From positions 1 through 48,336 of the forward strand of contig CAVGBM010000106.1 in the NCBI GenBank assembly GCA_963627445.1: 48,336 nucleotides of DNA, read 5' to 3'. The DNA is from F23-B02 sp963627445 (lineage in GTDB: Bacteria; Bacillota; Clostridia; Oscillospirales; Oscillospiraceae). Below the pieces are notes generated by a model. The model saw only the letters and a list, made by a program, of their open reading frames with translations. It did no database searches and was not told the origin of the DNA. The stretch's first letter is position 1; every line of letters starts with the position of its first letter. Positions 24,317 through 32,923 of the stretch are shown here, one piece after another. Position numbers and translations under genes: made by a program.

Positions 24317-25071
24317 GCGGGAATTTCGGATATCAGCCGCCCCTGGACAAGGTAGCGCTGCTGGTTATCGCCACGCAGGCAGGTTGACAGGGTGAGGACT
24401 TTGTCCTTTGAGCCGTCAAGCTCCACATTGTCCATGAAGTTTGAGCTCAGCCCGGGCTTATACATGACATCGTCGAAGAACGCCTCGAACTGCGTGGGGT
24501 CATTGAAGTCATAGTTTAAAAGCAGGTGCTTGTGCGAGAACGGATAGGCGGCAAATATCTCATACACTAGCATCTTGTCCGGCGTGTAGATATAAATGTA
24601 GCGGTGCTCGTCAAAGACCTTGACATCGGCAAAGTCGTTGAGCTGCGCAAACATCTTGCCCGAGCGCAGATTGTGCCCGTACAGGACGGTCATGGGGTCG
24701 GAAAAATCCTTCTTATTATAATTTTCGCTGTAGATGCAGCCGCCGGTAAAGTAGTTGCCGTCCTCGGCGCGACGGGTGTAATACCCGTTGTCGCCGTCAT
24801 GCTGCAAAACGGGGTAGCTTATATCCGTGCCGGGAATGTATATCCACGCGTAGATCTCGGGGTTGACCTCATGCAGCGAGTCAAAGTCGACGGGTATCTC
24901 CACAGACGCTGCGGTTATATCCTCGTTGCCGCCGCCCCAGTTATCCTTTAGCGAATCGCCAAGCTCGTGGCCGTGCCAATACTGCCAAATGTACCAGCCG
25001 CAATAGGCGATGACGCACAGGGCTATGATCGCTACTATTATAAGTATGGTGCGCAAAAGCTTTTTGCTCAT
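24307..25071 (-). CDS. srtB: Class B sortase
   Basis: 254 residues: N-terminal membrane anchor (about 5-30), then a sortase barrel with catalytic His133 (VLYGHNLRSGKMF), Cys231 (LTLSTC) and Arg239 (QQRYLVQG). The inserted helix region between about 145 and 215 fits class B. It transfers wall-sorting-signal proteins to peptidoglycan or pili. GAGG lies before the ATG at 25071. Immediately upstream is a small protein ending in SPQTG, the likely substrate; the (S/P)PxTG motif is known for class B enzymes of Clostridia. Confidence 0.92.
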   Translation of the reverse strand: MSKKLLRTILIIVAIIALCVIAYCGWYIWQYWHGHELGDSLKDNWGGGNEDITAASVEIPVDFDSLHEVNPEIYAWIYIPGTDISYPVLQHDGDNGYYTRRAEDGNYFTGGCIYSENYNKKDFSDPMTVLYGHNLRSGKMFAQLNDFADVKVFDEHRYIYIYTPDKMLVYEIFAAYPFSHKHLLLNYDFNDPTQFEAFFDDVMYKPGLSSNFMDNVELDGSKDKVLTLSTCLRGDNQQRYLVQGRLISEIPAKK

Positions 25072-25083
25072 ATTATACCTCAA

Positions 25084-25115
25084 AGAAAAAAGCTCCATGA
25101 TGATCATGGAGCTTT
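25084..25115 (-). terminator. Terminator between the SPQTG protein and sortase genes
   Basis: 11-bp stem AAAGCTCCATG/CATGGAGCTTT (25089-25099 with 25105-25115), followed leftward by UUUUUUCUUU. Some read-through would be needed if srtB shares the promoter. Confidence 0.75.
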
Positions 25116-25128
25116 CTGATTTCTTACA

Positions 25129-25365
25129 TTACTTTTCGTTGACGAGCTTAACGCCGCAGAATGCCGCAGCTCCGACCGCAAGCACCATCGCAGTCACGAC
25201 CCAGTAGATCGCGCCGGTATCGCCGGTCTGGGGAGACTTGGGATCTTCGTTGGGCTTGACATCGGTATTGCCGTGCTCAGGGCTGACAGCAGTTTCCGCA
25301 AAAGCGCCGGCGGACATCGCGAACACTAAAACGAGAACGAGAAGCAGGCAAACAATCTTTTTCAT
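25129..25365 (-). CDS. Small secreted wall-anchored protein with SPQTG sorting signal
   Basis: 78 residues: signal peptide (1-23, LLLVLVLVFAMSAGAFA), a mature spacer of only about 20 residues (rich in Pro, Glu, Asp and Asn), SPQTG at 44-48, a membrane helix (about 52-73) and a VNEK end. The architecture is a complete wall-sorting cassette almost without cargo. GAGGAGG precedes the ATG. It lies next to srtB, so it is probably its substrate, a spacer subunit or a remnant. Confidence 0.8.
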   Translation of the reverse strand: MKKIVCLLLVLVLVFAMSAGAFAETAVSPEHGNTDVKPNEDPKSPQTGDTGAIYWVVTAMVLAVGAAAFCGVKLVNEK

Positions 25366-25427
25366 ATTAATATCCTCCTCAAAGAAGTCATTATCTACAA
25401 ATACACATTTATACTACAATATATCTC

Positions 25428-25452
25428 CTGAAATTTCAAGAGGAAATTTCAG
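25428..25452. repeat. Inverted repeat at the 3' end of the LCP gene
   Basis: CTGAAATTTC-AAGAG-GAAATTTCAG, perfect 10-bp arms covering the LCP stop. Leftward there is no U run, so it is probably an mRNA 3' hairpin rather than a terminator. Rightward it is followed by TTTTTT. Confidence 0.45.
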
Positions 25453-26480
25453 TTTTTTACCTGATCATAAAAAATTTCGATGATCTGGTCAAGAAATGCG
25501 TCCTCATCTATGACAAAAACGGCGTGATCCTGCTCGCCCATCTCGGAATGGCCGGGCACGGTGAGTATCTGCCCGTCATATTTGAGGCTCACCGCTTGGC
25601 GGGCAAGATAGACCATCATCGCGGTGTTTATGTTTGTCGTCACATTATCCTGCACGGAGCTGTAGATATCCAGAACCGAGGTCGGGTCGCTCTTTGCGAC
25701 GCTCAGCGCCTTGTACACCAGCGCCATGAGCACCTGATTCTGACGCTGCATGCGCTTGTTGTTGCCGTCGACCGAGTAGTCTCTGAAGCGGATGTAGCGC
25801 TCGGTGAGGTTGCCCTTGAGCTCGACCTGCTTTCCGGCGGCAAAGCCGTTAAAGTTATCAGACGGGGTGACGGTAACGCCGCCGACGATATCGACAAGGT
25901 CGGATATGCCGTTCATGTATATCGAGGCATAGGCCGGAATGTTCAGCCCGTAGAAAATTCGCGATACCGCGGTGGCCGTGAGCCGGCAGCTTTCGTCATC
26001 GCTGCTGCCGTAGTTATAGGCAAGCGCGAGCTGCGCCTCGGCAGTGCCGGTCATATTGCCGTTTTCGTCGAGCACATCGAGCTTGCACAGCGTGTCTCTC
26101 GACACGGACAGCAGCGTGAGCTTTTCGTTTTTCGGGTCGATGACCGCAAGCACATTGACATCCGACTGATGCGGAGTGTAGCTTTCGCCCGACTGCTTGT
26201 CATAGCTGTCTATGCCCATGAGCAGGATGCAGGTTATCTCATCGTTATAGCGATAAAGCTTGCCGTTGCGGCGGATGGTGCCCGAGCCGAGGGATTCAAA
26301 GCTCGTGTCGGCGTTTTCGGGCAGCTTCATGGTGTCGTCGCCGGTGAGCGAGCTGCGGCCGATGGAGCTCAGCGCAAAGACCGTCGCCGCGAGCAGCAGC
26401 GCAAGTCCCACGAGCACGCACACCACGATAAGCAGCGCCTTTGTGCCCTTGCTCATTTTCTTCTTTTCGGTCCTTGACAT
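25449..26480 (-). CDS. LytR-CpsA-Psr family wall-polymer ligase
   Basis: 343 residues. A membrane anchor (14-37) is followed by the extracellular LCP domain with ILLMGIDSYDKQ, SDVNVLAVIDPKNEKLTLLSVSRDT (Asp/Arg catalytic set), GISDLVDIVGGVTVTP and YIRFRDYSVDGNNKRMQRQNQVL (Arg-rich lipid-phosphate binding). The family joins capsule or teichoic polymers to peptidoglycan. The ATG at 26480 is set by GCAGGTGA. It is 4 bases after the BY-kinase stop, in the same operon. Confidence 0.92.
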   Translation of the reverse strand: MSRTEKKKMSKGTKALLIVVCVLVGLALLLAATVFALSSIGRSSLTGDDTMKLPENADTSFESLGSGTIRRNGKLYRYNDEITCILLMGIDSYDKQSGESYTPHQSDVNVLAVIDPKNEKLTLLSVSRDTLCKLDVLDENGNMTGTAEAQLALAYNYGSSDDESCRLTATAVSRIFYGLNIPAYASIYMNGISDLVDIVGGVTVTPSDNFNGFAAGKQVELKGNLTERYIRFRDYSVDGNNKRMQRQNQVLMALVYKALSVAKSDPTSVLDIYSSVQDNVTTNINTAMMVYLARQAVSLKYDGQILTVPGHSEMGEQDHAVFVIDEDAFLDQIIEIFYDQVKN

Positions 26481-26484
26481 AGTG

Positions 26485-27951
26485 TCACCTGCTTTCCTCG
26501 TCGCCATAGCCATAGCCCTTTCCGTCGCCATAGCCATAGCCCTTTCCGTAGCCGTAGCCATAACCATAGCCGTAACCGTAGCCGTAGCCATAGCCGTAGC
26601 CGAACTGGCCGAGGCTGCCGCCGGTGCAGACATTGAGGACATAGCCGATGATGGGCACATCTATCTCGCTGAGCCTCGTGACGGTGTCGACAACACTGAC
26701 GCGGCTTGCGTAGTTCTGCCGCACGACCATCAGTGCGCCGTCGATGACCTCGCCCATGTTCTCAGCATCGGCGAGCATCGAGTAAGGCGGAGTGTCGATA
26801 AGTATAAAATCGTAGTTTTTTCTGAGCTGCTTCAAGACATCGCCGACACCCTGCTCGCCGAGTACATCCGTTGCATCGCCGTCGTATTGGCCTGCAAAGA
26901 TGACATCGAGCTTATCGGGCAAAACGGAGTGCACAGTCTCGGGTATCGTCGCCTTGCCCTCGACAAGCTCGGAAAAGCCCTTGCCCTTATCAGCGCCGAG
27001 TATCTTGTACATCGTCGGGTTTCTGAGGTCGCAGTCGATGATGAGCACCCTGCGGCCGAGCTTGACTAAAAGCTGCGCAAGATTGTACACGACTGTGGTC
27101 TTGCCCTCGCCGCTGACGGCGCTGCACACCATGAGCGCCTTGCGCCCCTTTTCCCTCATGCTGCGGTCGATCCTGACGGAGACCGCTCTGAAGGCTTCCT
27201 TATATGTCCTGTCGGTTATATCGTCGAAGCTCGGTGTTTTGGATACGCCGCGGCTGCGCTTTTTGACGCTGATGCTGGGCAGCGCACCGAGGAATTTGAT
27301 GTTGCTGACGCGTCTGAGGTCGTCCTTTGACATGACGGTGGTCTTGGTGACACCGTAAAAGGCGACCAGCACCAGACCGAGCGCGAAGCCTATGACCGCG
27401 CCCTTTTTCGCAGACGATTTCCACTGGCGGCTGTTCGATGGCTTCGTGGGAACACCGGACTCGTCGACTATCTCCATCTGCGTGGGGCCGACGACGAGCT
27501 CCGCGACCTGCGGGTAGTTCTCGATGACCGATTTGAGCACCTCATAGCAATACTCGGGGTCAGAGCCGCTGACCTTGAGGACAAAGAGGTTTGCATTCTC
27601 AATAGCCGAAGCGGAGATTCTCGGAAGGCTCGTCGTACCGAGGTCGGTCATGACAAGGTCGCTCAAAACGCCGCTCGTGAGAATATACGGAAATGTCTTC
27701 GCCATCTGATCTGCCGCCGCCTGGTTGTACGCCGGTATACCTGCCTGCGCGTCGTTTTTGACATAGACGGTGAAGGTCACGGTGGCGGTGTAGCTCGGGG
27801 TGTAGCGATACCACGACCATGCGCCCATGCCGGCACCGACAACGATCGTCAGCGCCAGGATCAAAAACCAAAGCTTTTTGAGCCCGCGCATGAACATCAC
27901 GAGGAATCTGTTGAGGGATATGGAGGTCTGTTCGTTATATTGCTCGTTCAT
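26485..27951 (-). CDS. Wzz-BY-kinase fusion 1 with Gly-Tyr repeat tail
   Basis: 488 residues. The N-terminal Wzz/chain-length domain has two membrane helices (about 22-45 and 185-205). The cytosolic bacterial tyrosine kinase has Walker A SAVSGEGKTT, Walker A' VLIIDCDLRNP and Walker B FILIDTPP. The last 38 residues are almost pure Gly-Tyr (13 Tyr) with two GKGYGYGD copies: the autophosphorylated cluster, unusually regular. In most Firmicutes these are two proteins (CpsC and CpsD); here they are fused as in Wzc. It controls polymer length with the CpsB phosphatase. It overlaps kinase 2 by 4 bases (ATGA). Confidence 0.9.
   Translation of the reverse strand: MNEQYNEQTSISLNRFLVMFMRGLKKLWFLILALTIVVGAGMGAWSWYRYTPSYTATVTFTVYVKNDAQAGIPAYNQAAADQMAKTFPYILTSGVLSDLVMTDLGTTSLPRISASAIENANLFVLKVSGSDPEYCYEVLKSVIENYPQVAELVVGPTQMEIVDESGVPTKPSNSRQWKSSAKKGAVIGFALGLVLVAFYGVTKTTVMSKDDLRRVSNIKFLGALPSISVKKRSRGVSKTPSFDDITDRTYKEAFRAVSVRIDRSMREKGRKALMVCSAVSGEGKTTVVYNLAQLLVKLGRRVLIIDCDLRNPTMYKILGADKGKGFSELVEGKATIPETVHSVLPDKLDVIFAGQYDGDATDVLGEQGVGDVLKQLRKNYDFILIDTPPYSMLADAENMGEVIDGALMVVRQNYASRVSVVDTVTRLSEIDVPIIGYVLNVCTGGSLGQFGYGYGYGYGYGYGYGYGYGKGYGYGDGKGYGYGDEESR
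26500..26601 (-). repeat. Short tandem repeat encoding the Gly-Tyr tail
   Basis: Repeats of a GGCTAC/GGCTAT hexamer (nine in a row), then two 24-base units encoding GKGYGYGD. Such a tract can expand or contract in frame by slippage and so vary the number of phosphorylatable tyrosines. Confidence 0.8.
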
Positions 27952-29471
27952 CTTTCATCGTCCTCCAAAAAACCTTTTCCGTCCCGCTCGTTTTCAAGCG
28001 TGAGCTTTTCCTCCGCGTGACGGCCGGTCTTGCCGTAGCCGTATTTCGAGTAGCCGTACTTGCCGTAGCCGTATTTGCCGCTGCTGCCGTAGCTGTAGCT
28101 TTCGTTGATGTCGGCCGCATACACATTGTTGAAAACGCAGCCGAACAGCATCGCATCGGAAGCGTTTATAGCGTCGATAGCGTCGTTTATCATACGCGCC
28201 GGAGTTGCGTCCTGCCGCACGACGATTATGGCCGCGTCGGCAAGCTCGGTAAGGCACTCGGCATCGGGGCAGGCATCCATAGGCGGCGTATCGATAATGA
28301 CGACATCGACATTTCGCTTTGCCTGCGACAAAAGCTTTGCCATGCCCTCGCTGCGGATAAGCTCGGTGGAGTTATTCACACCGTGCTTGTTGAGGATCAG
28401 CCCTATCTGCTGCTTTTTATCGGCAAGCAGGGTCTGACCGAGGTTTGCCGTGCCGTTTAAATAATCGGTGAGGCTTGCAAACTCCGCATCCTGATAGCCG
28501 AGTATCTTATGCAGCGCGGGCTTTTTCATGTCCGCGTCTATGAGCAGCACGCTCTTTCTCTTGCGGTTCATGGACAGCGCGATATTCGCCGCGACCGTGC
28601 TCTTGCCCTCATTTTCCATGACCGAGGTCACCATGATGACCTTGCAGTTATTTTTGCGCATGAGGTATTCAATGCGCGTGCGCAGCTTTTTGAACGTCTC
28701 GGCAAAGGCAAAGCCCGTTGTGGGGTCTGTTATGAGTATGCTCTTTTTCTTTCTGCCGAAGCGGTCGCCGAGATACTTGTACTTTTTCTCGTGATACACG
28801 GCGGCGAGCATTTTCGTGTCGAGCTTCGTCTCGACCTCGCCGACAGATTTGACCGTATCGCGCATATATGCCCGCACGCCGATAAGCAGCGCCGTGGCAA
28901 ACGCCGCGGCAATGGCGGCAAGCATTGCATAGCGCGCCGCGCCGGCAGAGTTCACAGGTGCCGTCGGCACGGTGGGGCTTTGCAGAACATCGAGCGTGAT
29001 GTTTTTGAGAACCACCGAGGCAAGCTCCTCATAGTTTCTGAGTATAGCCTTTGTGATGTTATATGCCTGGCGGGGGCTTTCCGCCGTGACGCGCATCTCC
29101 AGAAGGTTCGTCTCGCCGACGACCTCGGCGCTTATGCTGCCGTCAACTGCCTCCTGACCGAGCTCGGCCGCGATGCGCTTTTTGAGAACATCGCTGTTTA
29201 AAACCTCGGAAAAGGCGCTCGCCATGCTCTTTGCGGCGTTTAGGTTTGAGTAGACGGTGCTCGAGCCGTCGCGGACAGAGACGACGAAGGTCGTCCTCGT
29301 CTGATACTGGGGCGTGTACAGCAGCGAGGTGCCGACATAGGCAAGCGACGCTGCGATGATCGCCACCATTACTATCGCCCAGAGCTTTCTGAATATCTCT
29401 CTTACGAGCAGGACAGGGTGCAGCTCTCCGGCGGCAGGATTATTCACATAAGACGTATTTTTCTCTTCCAT
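27948..29471 (-). CDS. Wzz-BY-kinase fusion 2
   Basis: 507 residues. Wzz domain with membrane helices at about 30-52 and 178-200. The kinase has Walker A VMENEGKST, Walker A' VLLIDADMKKP and Walker B VVIIDTPP. The tyrosine cluster (SYSYGSSGKYGYGKYGYSK) is followed by a charged end (about 30 residues, EEKLTLENERDGKGFLEDD) that kinase 1 lacks. The two fusions are diverged paralogues, not a recent duplication. They may form mixed octamers or serve different polymers. Confidence 0.9.
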   Translation of the reverse strand: MEEKNTSYVNNPAAGELHPVLLVREIFRKLWAIVMVAIIAASLAYVGTSLLYTPQYQTRTTFVVSVRDGSSTVYSNLNAAKSMASAFSEVLNSDVLKKRIAAELGQEAVDGSISAEVVGETNLLEMRVTAESPRQAYNITKAILRNYEELASVVLKNITLDVLQSPTVPTAPVNSAGAARYAMLAAIAAAFATALLIGVRAYMRDTVKSVGEVETKLDTKMLAAVYHEKKYKYLGDRFGRKKKSILITDPTTGFAFAETFKKLRTRIEYLMRKNNCKVIMVTSVMENEGKSTVAANIALSMNRKRKSVLLIDADMKKPALHKILGYQDAEFASLTDYLNGTANLGQTLLADKKQQIGLILNKHGVNNSTELIRSEGMAKLLSQAKRNVDVVIIDTPPMDACPDAECLTELADAAIIVVRQDATPARMINDAIDAINASDAMLFGCVFNNVYAADINESYSYGSSGKYGYGKYGYSKYGYGKTGRHAEEKLTLENERDGKGFLEDDER

Positions 29472-29482
29472 CTCACACCGCC

Positions 29483-30307
29483 TTACTCTACAACGACGAT
29501 AAGTCTTGTGCGGCTGCGGCTGTCCGCGCTGCCGTAGGTGTAATCGACCGTATAAACTCCGGCCTTGCGGGTATTGACCTCGCCTGTTATGCTCAGGCCG
29601 TCTGCGCCGGTCCTGTGCTCGCCATCCGCGTTATAGCCGACGACATGGCTTTCCGCGTTGAACCTCGCGCCCTTTGAAAGATACAGCACATAGCTGTCGA
29701 GCGTGATCTTCGCGGGATTGGGGTCAGTCTGCGTGACCTCGACGGTGACGGGCAGATGCGCCGTCGCGCCGAGGCTGTTCGTAACTCGCAGCTCGACCTG
29801 ATATTCGCCGACGGAGGTTATGCTCACCGAGTCGCCCTCGAGCGAGAACTTCACCTTGTGGGAAATGTCGCCGTCAAGAACATCGGTCGCCGTTACGCGG
29901 TCGAGCACGTTTATCCTGTTTGACGCGGTAAACAGCAGCGCCGAGGAAAAGGCAAAACGCGTGTCGGTATAATCGGTCAGGTGGACGGTGCGCTCGGCGC
30001 GCGCCATGTGGTTTTTCGAGTCGAAGGCGACATAGCTGACCTTGACATTGTTGTCCTTGTCAAGGCGCGACATGCCCTCGACCATGAGCGAGGCGGTCAC
30101 ATCGCCGTCCTCGGGATCCGTTGCGGTCACGCCCTGCAAAAGCTCCTCCTCGCCGGCATTGGTCGGAACCTCCAGCGTCTCCGAGGCAAAGTGGATGCTC
30201 GGCGCGCCGGGGCTTGCCACCGTTTTCTGATAAAACATATATCCTGCCACGGAAGCCAGCGAAAGCACCATAAGCACCGTCAGCAGTATGGGAAATGTTT
30301 TTTTCAC
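29483..30307 (-). CDS. Exported Ig-like domain protein of the envelope operon
   Basis: 274 residues: an N-terminal signal anchor (5-27, FPILLTVLMVLSLASVAGYMF), then beta-rich Ig-like/DUF5011-type domains with EDGDVTASLMVEGMSR, LDGDISHKVKFSL and VGEYQVELRVTNSLGATA motifs. There is no lipobox or sorting signal, so it is likely membrane-tethered and extracellular. It lies between cpsB and the kinases, 11 bases upstream of kinase 2. A periplasmic-side partner of the polymer machinery is plausible but unproven. Confidence 0.75.
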   Translation of the reverse strand: MKKTFPILLTVLMVLSLASVAGYMFYQKTVASPGAPSIHFASETLEVPTNAGEEELLQGVTATDPEDGDVTASLMVEGMSRLDKDNNVKVSYVAFDSKNHMARAERTVHLTDYTDTRFAFSSALLFTASNRINVLDRVTATDVLDGDISHKVKFSLEGDSVSITSVGEYQVELRVTNSLGATAHLPVTVEVTQTDPNPAKITLDSYVLYLSKGARFNAESHVVGYNADGEHRTGADGLSITGEVNTRKAGVYTVDYTYGSADSRSRTRLIVVVE

Positions 30308-30322
30308 ACTCTTACCTCATTT

Positions 30323-31072
30323 TCATAGTAGTTGTATTTCCTGCGCTTTTACAAGCGGCTTACTTTGTAGGATGCGGCGGGGATTTTCCTTGAGCAGGAG
30401 CTCGGCAAGCTCCGGCGAATACTCCATCGCAAGAAATTCGTATATATCGCCCAGATCCGGCGTGCGGGTCGTGACCCCGTGCGCATCGCTCGCGATGCAC
30501 GTCACGAGTCCCTGCTCCAAAAGCTCGTACGCAAGGCGCTTTGCGCCCCTGCCGAAGCGGCCGGAAAAGCTGCCCTTGTTGAGCTGGATGCCCATGCCGT
30601 CGCCGAGCCATTTTTCGACGATGCCGTAGGAATACTGAAGCGCCACATAGCGCTCGGGGTGCGCGACAACGGGTGTGCACCCGGCATTGAGCAGGCTGTA
30701 GAGCACCGCGTCCATAAAATGCGCCTCGGCACCGAAGCCAAACTCCGTGAGCATATACTGCCCGCCGTTTAACGTCAGGAGCATTCCGTCGCGGTAAAGC
30801 TCGGCTGCATCCTCCGTGCCGAAGACCTCCATGCCGAGATACAGCTCCAGCGGCACATCACTGCGCCTAAGCTCGGACTTGAGCGCCCGAAAGCGCCCTA
30901 AAAGCTCCTCGGAGGCGTAGTTTTCAAAATAGCCCCGCTGATTACAGTGCGGCGTTGCTATCATCGCCTCAACGCCGGATTCGACGGCCATTTCCGCCAT
31001 TTCGATCGAGCAGACCATGTCGAACGAGCCGTCGTCGACCTCCGGCAAAATGTGTGTATGAATATCGATCAT
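30323..31072 (-). CDS. cpsB: PHP-family protein-tyrosine phosphatase CpsB/CapC
   Basis: 249 residues. DIHTHILPEVDDG (metal ligands at residues 3-14), MIATPHCNQRG, LGMEVFG, VAHPERY and SDAHG are the PHP-type metal-dependent phosphatase motifs of the CpsB/Wzb-like family. It dephosphorylates BY-kinases. Its ATG overlaps the ABC exporter stop by 4 bases. Confidence 0.93.
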   Translation of the reverse strand: MIDIHTHILPEVDDGSFDMVCSIEMAEMAVESGVEAMIATPHCNQRGYFENYASEELLGRFRALKSELRRSDVPLELYLGMEVFGTEDAAELYRDGMLLTLNGGQYMLTEFGFGAEAHFMDAVLYSLLNAGCTPVVAHPERYVALQYSYGIVEKWLGDGMGIQLNKGSFSGRFGRGAKRLAYELLEQGLVTCIASDAHGVTTRTPDLGDIYEFLAMEYSPELAELLLKENPRRILQSKPLVKAQEIQLL

Positions 31073-32787
31073 ATCTGTCTCCCATGTTCAAGCAGCTTAA
31101 GCGCCGTGCCGTCAAGCTCATAGTGCCTTGAGCACATCGCCGCAGTTGCGCTGCGGTGGGTTATCATGATGCAGGTCCTTACCCCGCCCTTTGTGCGGAT
31201 GTTTTCGAGCATCCTGCGCTCGGTGTCCTCGTCAAGGGCGCTCGTTGCCTCGTCGAGGATGAGCACCGGCGCTTTTTGCAGCAGCGCTCTTGCAACGGCA
31301 ATGCGCTGCGCCTGACCCTCGGACAGGCCGCCGCCGACCTCGCCTGTGCGGCTGTTTATGCCGTCGGGCAGCTTTTCGATAAAGCCGTCTGCGCAGGCAA
31401 GGCGCAGCGCGTCCATGATCTCATCATCGGTCGCATCGGGCTTTACCATTCGCATGTTGTCCGCTATCGTACCGGCAAAAACGGTGTTGCCCTGCGGAAC
31501 ATATGCAAAGGCTCTGCGCGTTGCGGCCGAAAGCGGAAGCGTCTTGTCGCCGCCTGTGAGCACCGCCTCGCCCTCGGCGGGTCGTATAAGACCGAGGATG
31601 ATGCGTATTATCGTCGTCTTGCCCTCGCCGGAGGCGCCCGTCAGGGCGATCATGTCGCCGGGGAAAGCGTCAAAATCAACATGCTCCAGAACAGTGTCGC
31701 CATCATTATATTTAAAGCTGACATCACGCAGCCTTACAGCAAAATCCTCGGGGATATCCGCCTGCTCGCGGGCAAAGGGCTCCTCGGGCAGCTCCACGAC
31801 CGCCATGAGCCTTCCGGCGGAGGTCGTTATGGATATCGCCGTCGGAACAAGACCGATGAGCGTCGAGAACGACGAGCGCAGCATATTCGTAAGCTGCAGG
31901 AACATGGTCATCGTGCCGTAGGATATGGCGTGCGTCCACAGTCTGTAAACGCCCCAGCCAAAGCAGCCCGCGGAAATGAGCAGGCCGATAATGCTCATTA
32001 CGAGCCCCGCTATAACGGAAAAGCGGTTATACTCGAGCATGGCGGTGCGGTAGGTATCCTGCATCTGCTTCATGCGGCTGTCAAAGCCGTCCATGATGCC
32101 GAAGGCTTTTATAGTGCCGATATTGCGGAACGAGTCCTCGTGGAAGGACATGACCTGGCTGCCGATATCCTTCATGCGCTTGTTATAATCGCGCATTTTG
32201 CGAACCAGCGCCCTGGACGACAGGACATAGATCGGCGCGCCGACGAGCGCGATGAGCGCCATGACGGGGTCATTGCACAGTATAATAACGAGCGAGCCGA
32301 GAAACTGCACCATGCCGGAAATGAAGCTCGGCAAAAAGCCGGTAACTCCGTTTGCGACGGTGCCGACATCGCCGTTGAGCCTGTTTATAAGATCGCCGCT
32401 GCGGAAGGTCTTGAGCGCCTGCCAGTCGGTGCGCAGCATGCGGTCGTACATCTCGGCCTGTATGCCGTTTTGCACGCGGATATTTATAATGGCCGCAATG
32501 CGCGATGCCGCCGACTGCATGACGGCGCTGCCAAGCAGCATCCCGCCCATGTACGCCGCCGCAGTCCAGATGCCTCCGGTCTGAAAGCCGGTCACAACAT
32601 CTATGAGCTGACGCATGGCGACGCTGGAGAGCAGCGACATTGCCGTGCCGAGAACTCCAAGTATGATATGTATGAGCACTATCACCCGATAGCGGCGGAT
32701 GTAGACAAACATCCACTTCGCCTCGCGCCACATCTCACGAAAAGAACCATCTTCAATTTTTTGTTTGACTTTCTTCGAAAATTCCAT
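31069..32787 (-). CDS. ABC exporter half-transporter
   Basis: 572 residues: type IV exporter membrane domain (six helices, about 30-310), then an ATPase with Walker A TGASGEGKTT, Q-loop AYVPQGN, signature GGLSEGQAQR (Glu replaces the usual first Gly of LSGGQ), Walker B VLILDEATSALD and H-loop ITHR. It works as a homodimer exporting a lipid, peptide or glycan intermediate. It is the first gene of the envelope operon, with GGAGAACAG before the ATG. The substrate is unknown; the operon suggests an envelope component. Confidence 0.9.
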   Translation of the reverse strand: MEFSKKVKQKIEDGSFREMWREAKWMFVYIRRYRVIVLIHIILGVLGTAMSLLSSVAMRQLIDVVTGFQTGGIWTAAAYMGGMLLGSAVMQSAASRIAAIINIRVQNGIQAEMYDRMLRTDWQALKTFRSGDLINRLNGDVGTVANGVTGFLPSFISGMVQFLGSLVIILCNDPVMALIALVGAPIYVLSSRALVRKMRDYNKRMKDIGSQVMSFHEDSFRNIGTIKAFGIMDGFDSRMKQMQDTYRTAMLEYNRFSVIAGLVMSIIGLLISAGCFGWGVYRLWTHAISYGTMTMFLQLTNMLRSSFSTLIGLVPTAISITTSAGRLMAVVELPEEPFAREQADIPEDFAVRLRDVSFKYNDGDTVLEHVDFDAFPGDMIALTGASGEGKTTIIRIILGLIRPAEGEAVLTGGDKTLPLSAATRRAFAYVPQGNTVFAGTIADNMRMVKPDATDDEIMDALRLACADGFIEKLPDGINSRTGEVGGGLSEGQAQRIAVARALLQKAPVLILDEATSALDEDTERRMLENIRTKGGVRTCIMITHRSATAAMCSRHYELDGTALKLLEHGRQI

Positions 32788-32838
32788 CTGTTCTCCAAGC
32801 AAAAATGGGCGCAAAAGCGCAATTATGCATAATAAGAT

Positions 32839-32866
32839 ATTTTATCACACAAATGCAAATAATCAA
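32839..32866 (-). promoter_or_regulatory. Promoter of the envelope operon
   Basis: Leftward TTGATT (32861-32866), 16 bp, TAAAAT (32839-32844), about 50 bases before the ABC exporter ATG. Confidence 0.6.
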
Positions 32867-32880
32867 TAGTATATTTAGCC

Positions 32881-32919
32881 AAAAAAAGGCTTTCCCGACG
32901 AAAAATCAGGAAAGCCTTT
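32881..32919 (-). terminator. Terminator of the PLP decarboxylase gene
   Basis: 10-bp stem AAGGCTTTCC/GGAAAGCCTT (32886-32895 with 32909-32918), followed leftward by seven U. Confidence 0.85.
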
Positions 32920-32923
32920 AGTG

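Noticed and set aside
26500..26601. CRISPR-like or satellite repeat
   Set aside because: The repeat is in frame within a BY-kinase and encodes its Gly-Tyr tail; there are no spacers or cas genes.
31156..32832. 558-codon rightward ORF antisense to the ABC exporter
   Set aside because: Shadow frame: His/Arg/Gly-rich translation with no domain, opposite an intact ABC transporter.
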